This document shows positions 1 to 6,200 of a stretch of 8,412 bases of DNA, piece by piece (the stretch's first letter is position 1; each line of letters opens with the position of its first letter). The translations under genes were made by a program, and so were the position numbers. The notes beneath the pieces were generated by a model that saw nothing but the letters and a program-made list of their open reading frames with translations, ran no database searches and was not told the DNA's origin. Origin of the DNA: an uncultured Eubacteriales bacterium (GTDB lineage: Bacteria; Bacillota; Clostridia; Oscillospirales; Acutalibacteraceae); NCBI GenBank assembly GCA_934695425.1, contig CAKUVH010000015.1, positions 1 through 8,412 of the forward strand, in the 5' to 3' direction.

Positions 1-1
1 G

Positions 2-40
2 TCTGTTGGTAAGCATACAAAGCTGACCGCACGGTTTTAA
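2..40 (+). CDS. Possible 3' end of a convergent plus-strand gene, product unknown
   Basis: One plus-strand frame is open from the left edge and reads SVGKHTKLTARF before TAA at 38-40. It is slightly richer in GC than the DNA after it and is followed 28 bases later by a strong plus-strand terminator, the expected arrangement for a gene end. Twelve residues are too few to name a family. The other two plus frames also stop early, at 10-12 and 24-26, so the frame is not certain. The minus strand is also open here, from a GTG near 62 to the edge, but that GTG has no ribosome binding site and lies just behind a hairpin. Confidence 0.25.
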   Translation, partial: SVGKHTKLTARF

Positions 41-66
41 TAATTCGATTTTTATATTCACATAAC

Positions 67-123
67 AGAAAGCGTCATAATAATGAATTTTATAAAAAAT
101 ATTCATTATTATGACGCTTTTTT
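67..123 (+). terminator. Strong intrinsic terminator hairpin with plus-strand T-run
   Basis: Positions 69-88 and 101-120 form a perfect 20-bp inverted repeat with a 12-nt AT-rich loop. On the plus strand the downstream arm runs straight into six T's (118-123), the standard layout for rho-independent termination. On the minus strand the following bases are TTTCTGTTATG, a weaker tract. It most likely ends transcription arriving from a plus-strand gene left of the window and may act weakly on minus-strand readthrough. Confidence 0.8.
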
Positions 124-153
124 AATATTAAATTAAATAATCTTCCTATTTTT

Positions 154-172
154 ATTATCAGATATTATCAGA
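154..172. repeat. Direct repeat ATTATCAGA, two copies one base apart
   Basis: ATTATCAGA occurs at 154-162 and again at 164-172, in the AT-rich gap between the two large hairpins. No function is apparent; it may be chance in AT-rich DNA. Confidence 0.35.
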
Positions 173-187
173 ACACTTTAAAAGTGT
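173..187. repeat. Short palindrome ACACTTT-A-AAAGTGT
   Basis: A 7-bp inverted repeat around a single central A, three bases from the hairpin at 191-232. On the minus strand it follows that hairpin directly. It could be a secondary 3'-end structure or a protein-binding palindrome; nothing else supports either role. Confidence 0.4.
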
Positions 188-190
188 CAC

Positions 191-237
191 GGTATTAGTA
201 GCAACAACCTAACAACCCTTGCTACTAATACCTTTTT
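191..237 (+). terminator. Hairpin between convergent 3' ends; T-run on the plus strand, possibly bidirectional
   Basis: Arms 191-204 and 219-232 are a perfect 14-bp inverted repeat (GGTATTAGTAGCAA and its complement) with a 14-nt loop, and are followed on the plus strand by TTTTT (233-237). It begins 13 bases past the stop codon of the giant minus-strand gene, so by position it is that gene's terminator or 3'-end stabilising hairpin. On the minus strand, however, the sequence after the stem is GTGACACTTTT rather than a U-run, so termination in that direction is less assured. Confidence 0.65.
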
Positions 238-249
238 GCTCAAAGCTAA

Positions 250-3200
250 TTATTGTATCTTAATCTTTATCACCGCTTTCACTCCACTTCCATCTGTTGC
301 CATAGCTGTTATTTTTATATTCTTTCTTTTTGCAGATTTTTTTGTTCTTACAACACCTTTCTTATCTACAGTTGCATACTTGCTATTACTTGATTTCCAT
401 AGAATTTTCGTATTTGCCTTTTTAGTAGATGTTACCTTTGCTTTTAACTTTATTTTTCCTCCCGCATTTACCTTCTTTTTCCCCGTCAAAGAAATCTTCT
501 TTACAATTCCTTTCATGGATTTAATTTTCCATGTTGCTTTACTTCCACTATTATCCATTGCCGTTGCCGTAATTATAACCTGTTTGCCAGCAGTTCCCTT
601 CTTAACTAGAACCTTACCTGTTTGAGTTACTGTGGCTATCTTCGTATTACTTGATTTCCATAATAACTTTTTATTATCAGCATTGGCAGGAAGCACTGTT
701 GCTTTTAATGAAATTTTCTTTCCCTGAGCTATTTGTTTTGAAATGCCTGATATTTTAATACTCTTAACTTCATTTGTTTTTATTACTGGTTTTGTATTTG
801 GCGCATCATCTTTTCCTGGCAAATTATCAGTAGCTTTTTCCTTTATTATGATGTTTATCACCTTTGAAATTCCTGTATAATTTGCAGATTCTTTCGCACT
901 AATTTCTATTCTGGTACTTCCTTTTCCTTTTATAGTTACAATTCCCGATTCTGATACTTCTACTATTTCTTTATTGGCACTTTCATATGTTAGCTTTCCT
1001 CCGCCTGTCACTGATGCCCCAAGTACAAATGGTTCATCTCCATAATTTTTTACAATAGTATTTTCAACTGAAATCTCAGGTTTTGCTTTTATAATCTGGA
1101 ATGTTATTGTTTTTTCCCCTGATACTTTATCTGAAGTTCCCTTAATAGTTACGGATGCTATACCGACATTTACATTGTCTTTATACGTTAATGAATAATC
1201 TTTTCCGGTAACAAAATTATTAATCGTTACTTTAGGTTCTATTTCTTTTCCTGTATAAGCAAAGCTATCTTTCTCCAAATTCACAGTAACTTTTTCCAAA
1301 TCTATACTTTTCATTTCAAAATTGCTTACTGATTCACTTTTAGAAACAAGAGTAAAATCACTGTTATTAATTATGGAATTTTCATCACTTAATTCTTTTG
1401 CTTTAACATATACAACTTCACCTTGTTCTACACTCTTTTCAAATGAAATACTTTTTCCTTTAGCTACATCAATAGAACTGATCGTTTTGGTTTCTAGAAC
1501 ATTTTTCCCTTCAAAGTCTTTACAAAGCGAAACTTCTACATTGTTCACTGTTTCTAAGCCTCTATTTGCGATATAAGCAAAAACCATTGTTTTTTCATCT
1601 ACTTTTTGCACTTTTACATTTTCTACTGATATATCTTTTTTTCGAAGTATAATTTGTGCTTTGTTGTCGGAAAGATCAATATCATTTTTCTCCTGTGGAA
1701 TAACTTTTACAGTATATCCAGAAGGTATATCAGCTATATTTTCTGGAAGTGTGTAACTTAAGAAAAGGCTATCACTTTCTCCCGGTTTCAGCTTTAGATT
1801 TACCAATTCTGATTGTAATTCTTTTTCTCCATCATAAATAGAAATCTGCGCCTTACCTATGGTTGCTGTTCCACTATTTCTCACATTAACTGTAATTTCT
1901 AACTCTCGGTTTGGTGACAATGTTGCCTCCTGATAATCTGCTTTTTCTATAGACAAATTACACTTTCTATCAACACTATACATCTGTAAATCAGCCTGTC
2001 CATATGTATTTTCCTGCATTTCAATTTGATTTGCTATAAATTCTACTTTGCCATCTTCGTTGATTATTCCACTTAATTTAGGAATATATCCATCTGTTTT
2101 CACTACTTCAGTTGGAGCACTCCAGCCATATTTATCTTTATACGATGCATAAATTGTAGTTGTGTTATCGTCATTTAATTTAGTGTATAAAATGACTTCA
2201 TCGTTTCCATTAGATATTATATTATAACGGTCACTTCCTTCGTTTATATCTATATTATTTTTACCATCTGTTATCTGCCCATTTTTGTACCAATAAACCT
2301 TTCCACCTGATATCTGCGGTTTAGTATCTGCTACATTATTGTCTGTCACTTGTTCTAAACCATTTTCAGATATCTTAAAGATTTCTTTATCTTCTATAGT
2401 GAAATTATTCTGGTCTGTATCTTGAGAAAAGTATACTTCTAATTTTCCATCATTATCGTTTACACAAATCCCATCTACAGAACCAAGATTATCCTTTAAT
2501 TTCTCTATAGTCCAATTTCCATTATTCAAAAAGGCTTTATATATACTCGCTTCTCCAGTCTGTTGTAAAACATCCCCTTCTGAATTTTGAACCCATACTA
2601 CAGTTGGTTTTCCATTTACTACAGTAATATCTGGAAGAATATCTGCCATATTATTTGTTTCTATATTGGATATATTTTTAAATTTTTCAGTAGCAACATC
2701 AAATTCAGCAAATACTACATCCATTGATTTACAATAGTCTTTAAATGTGTCATTTTTATCCAACACTTTATTTGCATTTATCCAAACCAAATATACCGCA
2801 TTGTCTATTTTCTTTAAAACAGGATACATATCTGCTGTCTTATCATCCTGAACAACTTGAGGCTCACTCCAGGTTATTCCGTCAAATACACTATAATAAA
2901 GTGTACTTCTGTTTGCTTCAACTGGTCTGTTACTTTCTCCCGAATCATCTACCCATACCATAAGTTTTTTATTATTGTCTAGGGCAATTAACTGTGGTTC
3001 TGAAAAAGTATATGTATTCGTTTTAAACTGACTTAGATTTACTATTTCATTCTTAGAAGATCGACTCCGTCTCTGTTTTGCCGTTTTATTTGCTGTAAAT
3101 TTTGAAGATTCTTCTAAATAATCTCTTGATAATTGTTTCCATTCCTGCTGTTTATTATTTTGAGCCATTTTTAAAGCTTTTTGTCCAGATATTTTTCCAT

Positions 3201-6200
3201 TTTTAGGGAAAAACTGTTTATCTTTTAATAAATAATATTTATCACCCGTTAAAGTCACAAGACTGCCAGAAACCCATGAACCAATCTCACACTGTAATAA
3301 TTCTATTTTATAATCCGCATATAGTTCCATTTTGTCTAAAGCAAATGGTGCAATTTGCCCATCTGCATGTATTGTTCCTGTACCTTTAACGCCAAGAGAG
3401 GCTACGCCAGAAACGCCTGCTGCAGTTTTAGCTCCCAGAGATATTGAAGCATTAGATTTTAAAGGTGCAATAACTGCTCCTTTTTCATCATATTCTGGTT
3501 CAAATTTCATATTGAGTCCCATTTTTGCCTTTAATTCCATCATCCAATACCACGGAATTCCCTGTGCAAAATGCTGTCTTGTAAGGGAAACTTTCCCTTC
3601 CAGATCCGAAAGTACTCCAGTATCTGTAAACTGAATATCAACAATCTTTCCTTCTGAATTTATTTTATAAGTTCCTTCTACATATCCAATTAAATCTGTA
3701 TTCACAGAAATAGCGAATTGACTCGCACCACCCACAACTTTGTTTCCCGTTTTTTCCAGACTCTTTTTAAGATCTTTAATAGAACCATCTGCAATGAATT
3801 CTGTTTTCATTTCCTTAATTGCAGATTGTACCTGATCAAAGATAACCGTTTTCTTAGTTCTATCATCATCTTTAAACTTAATGCCAAGCGTTCCCTTAAA
3901 TGTACCCTCATTAATAGTTGTTGGTTCATAGGACATTTCTACTGGAACGGCATCGCTAAACAAATCAAAGGATAAATTTGCACCTGCCCATACTTCATTT
4001 TTTTCATTTTCTTCTGTGTTGGTTCCTGATGCCTTTTCTCCACCATCGATAGATAAGTTAGAGGCAGATGTTTCATACACATCCAAATATAATTCCTGTG
4101 ACCAACTGTATCCGTTTGTACTCTCCCAACAAAGATATACTTTTCCTGCTGACCTTGATAATTTACCCCCTAATATTAATTCTGTATTTTTTCCTTCTTT
4201 TAAATTAATTATTGTATTTCCCTGTTTTAAGTAAATCTTTCCTTTTGGGCATCCATTCCAGTTAATATCTACGTACATATCATAGCTCTGCATTTTATTT
4301 TCAATGACTGACAAATGAGATGCAACTAAATTTACATATTGGCTTTGTCCACTCTGTTTAGCCACAGCAAATTGTGCAAACGCTCCGTCTGTGTCATTAG
4401 GATATAATACTGCCTCATGACAACTATAAACTAATTCTTCTGGTATATTACATCTCATATATCCATTCTTTGTGATATACACCTCATTTGCTTTTTCTTT
4501 TGGAATATCAGCTTCCGCTCTGAACTTATCGCCTGTATTTTTTATGCTATCCCCAACATGCAAATCAAAGTTTCTGGTATAAGATTTATACTTATCTCCT
4601 TTGCACCAAATGTCATACCAGGTAGTTGTTTGCGAAAAATATGATTCTTCTAATTTTATTGATAAATATATTTTTAATTTCTCTACAATTTTATTGTTAG
4701 AATCTATCAAAACTACATATATATTTTTAGATGGTAAAAATATGTCCCCGGGTTTAATATCAACAAATGCCCCTCCTTTATTTTCCAAAATTACTTTATT
4801 CTCTTGTACTAGCTCTACTGTTCCCGGCATCGCGTCCCCCCAATCGGCCGAAACAAGTATTGAAACTTCTTCTTTAGAGGTAACCATTATTTCTTGCTGT
4901 TCTTTTCTGAGATTATAACTTTTATCTCCTTTTTTTAAGGTTACTTTGGTATTAGTGTTTGATGTTCCACTTTCATTTGTATCCTGTGCAATCAAACCAA
5001 GATTTACAATATCAAATCCTGGAGAATCTCCATCTAAATCTCTACCTACTATTTTTACCCCAACTATATAATCGTCTATATCATGTAAAAATACTGTATG
5101 ATAACTCTTTTTTTCATAAACTGTGTCAATATAAATTAAATCCCCTGATAATGTTTCAACATAAATATCTGCCCTCTCATTCATATCACCAGTTGTAGTC
5201 ATTACAATAGCAGAATTGTCAGGACATAATAATGGTTTCTTAAATCCCAATGTTACATAAGAATCTTTAGGCAATGAAACAAAAATTTTTTTATTTTTCT
5301 TTCCCAAAAAAGCATCTTGCACATTAACTTCTCTATGCCCATTTTCGTCAAGATATCCCCCATAAAATGAATTATATTTCTCATTCTCTGGTTTGGTATA
5401 ACTGCTTTCCAAAATTTTATTTGGTTCTTCGTAATCACATAAAACTCCATAGTTTATTTTTATATCTGTACCCTGTACATTTGGGTCTTTTATTAGTATT
5501 TTTTCATACTCTGTATTTGTTCCTTCATAAAAAATATTATTTATAGAACTCCCTTCAAAAGCATTTTGTTCTATATTTTTCAATGTTTTACATACCGAAA
5601 CATTCTCTAACGCTTTACATCCATAAAAAGTATCTTCATTTATGGTCTCTACCTTTTCTGGAATTTTCACAAACTGTATTGATGTGCAATAACAAAAAGC
5701 ATTTTGTTCTATATCTTCTACTTTTTCTGGAATTTTTAACGCAAGTAAAACACTGCAATTATAAAACGCATACCTCCCTATCTTTAACAACGACTCTGGT
5801 AATTGAACATCTCTAAGCTTATTACAATTGCTAAATCCAAAGTCAGGAATTTCTGTTATCCCTTCTGGCACAGTAACTGATACTAAATTATCGCAATTAA
5901 TAAATATACTTCCCTGATTTCCTAAACCAGTATTTCCAGTATTGCTTGGACATTCTTTCCATCCTGCCGGAATATTTATTTCTTCTAAATTCGTACAATT
6001 TGCAAAACATTGATACCCTAACTTTGTTACGGTATCCGGTACTTTAATTTTTTTCAATGATTTACACCCGTCAAAAGCAAATGAATTTATATCTGCTAAA
6101 TTCTCTGACAATTGTATTTCAGTCAGAGCACTACATCCACAAAAAGCTGATTTTTTTAACACTGTGACTGTATCGGGTATATTAACATTTACAAGTCTTG

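Noticed and set aside
1..62. Minus-strand frame from a GTG near 62 to the left edge
   Set aside because: No Shine-Dalgarno is present, and the strong hairpin lies immediately upstream; the plus-strand gene-end reading fits the terminator better.
236..625. Plus-strand 129-codon open frame rich in Phe, Leu and Val
   Set aside because: It lies entirely antisense to the Big_2 domains. Its hydrophobic look comes from complementing lysine-rich codons, and it has no ribosome binding site.
5253..5450. Minus-strand 65-codon frame in a second frame inside the giant gene
   Set aside because: Same strand but out of frame within well-conserved domain sequence, with no independent start signal or family match.
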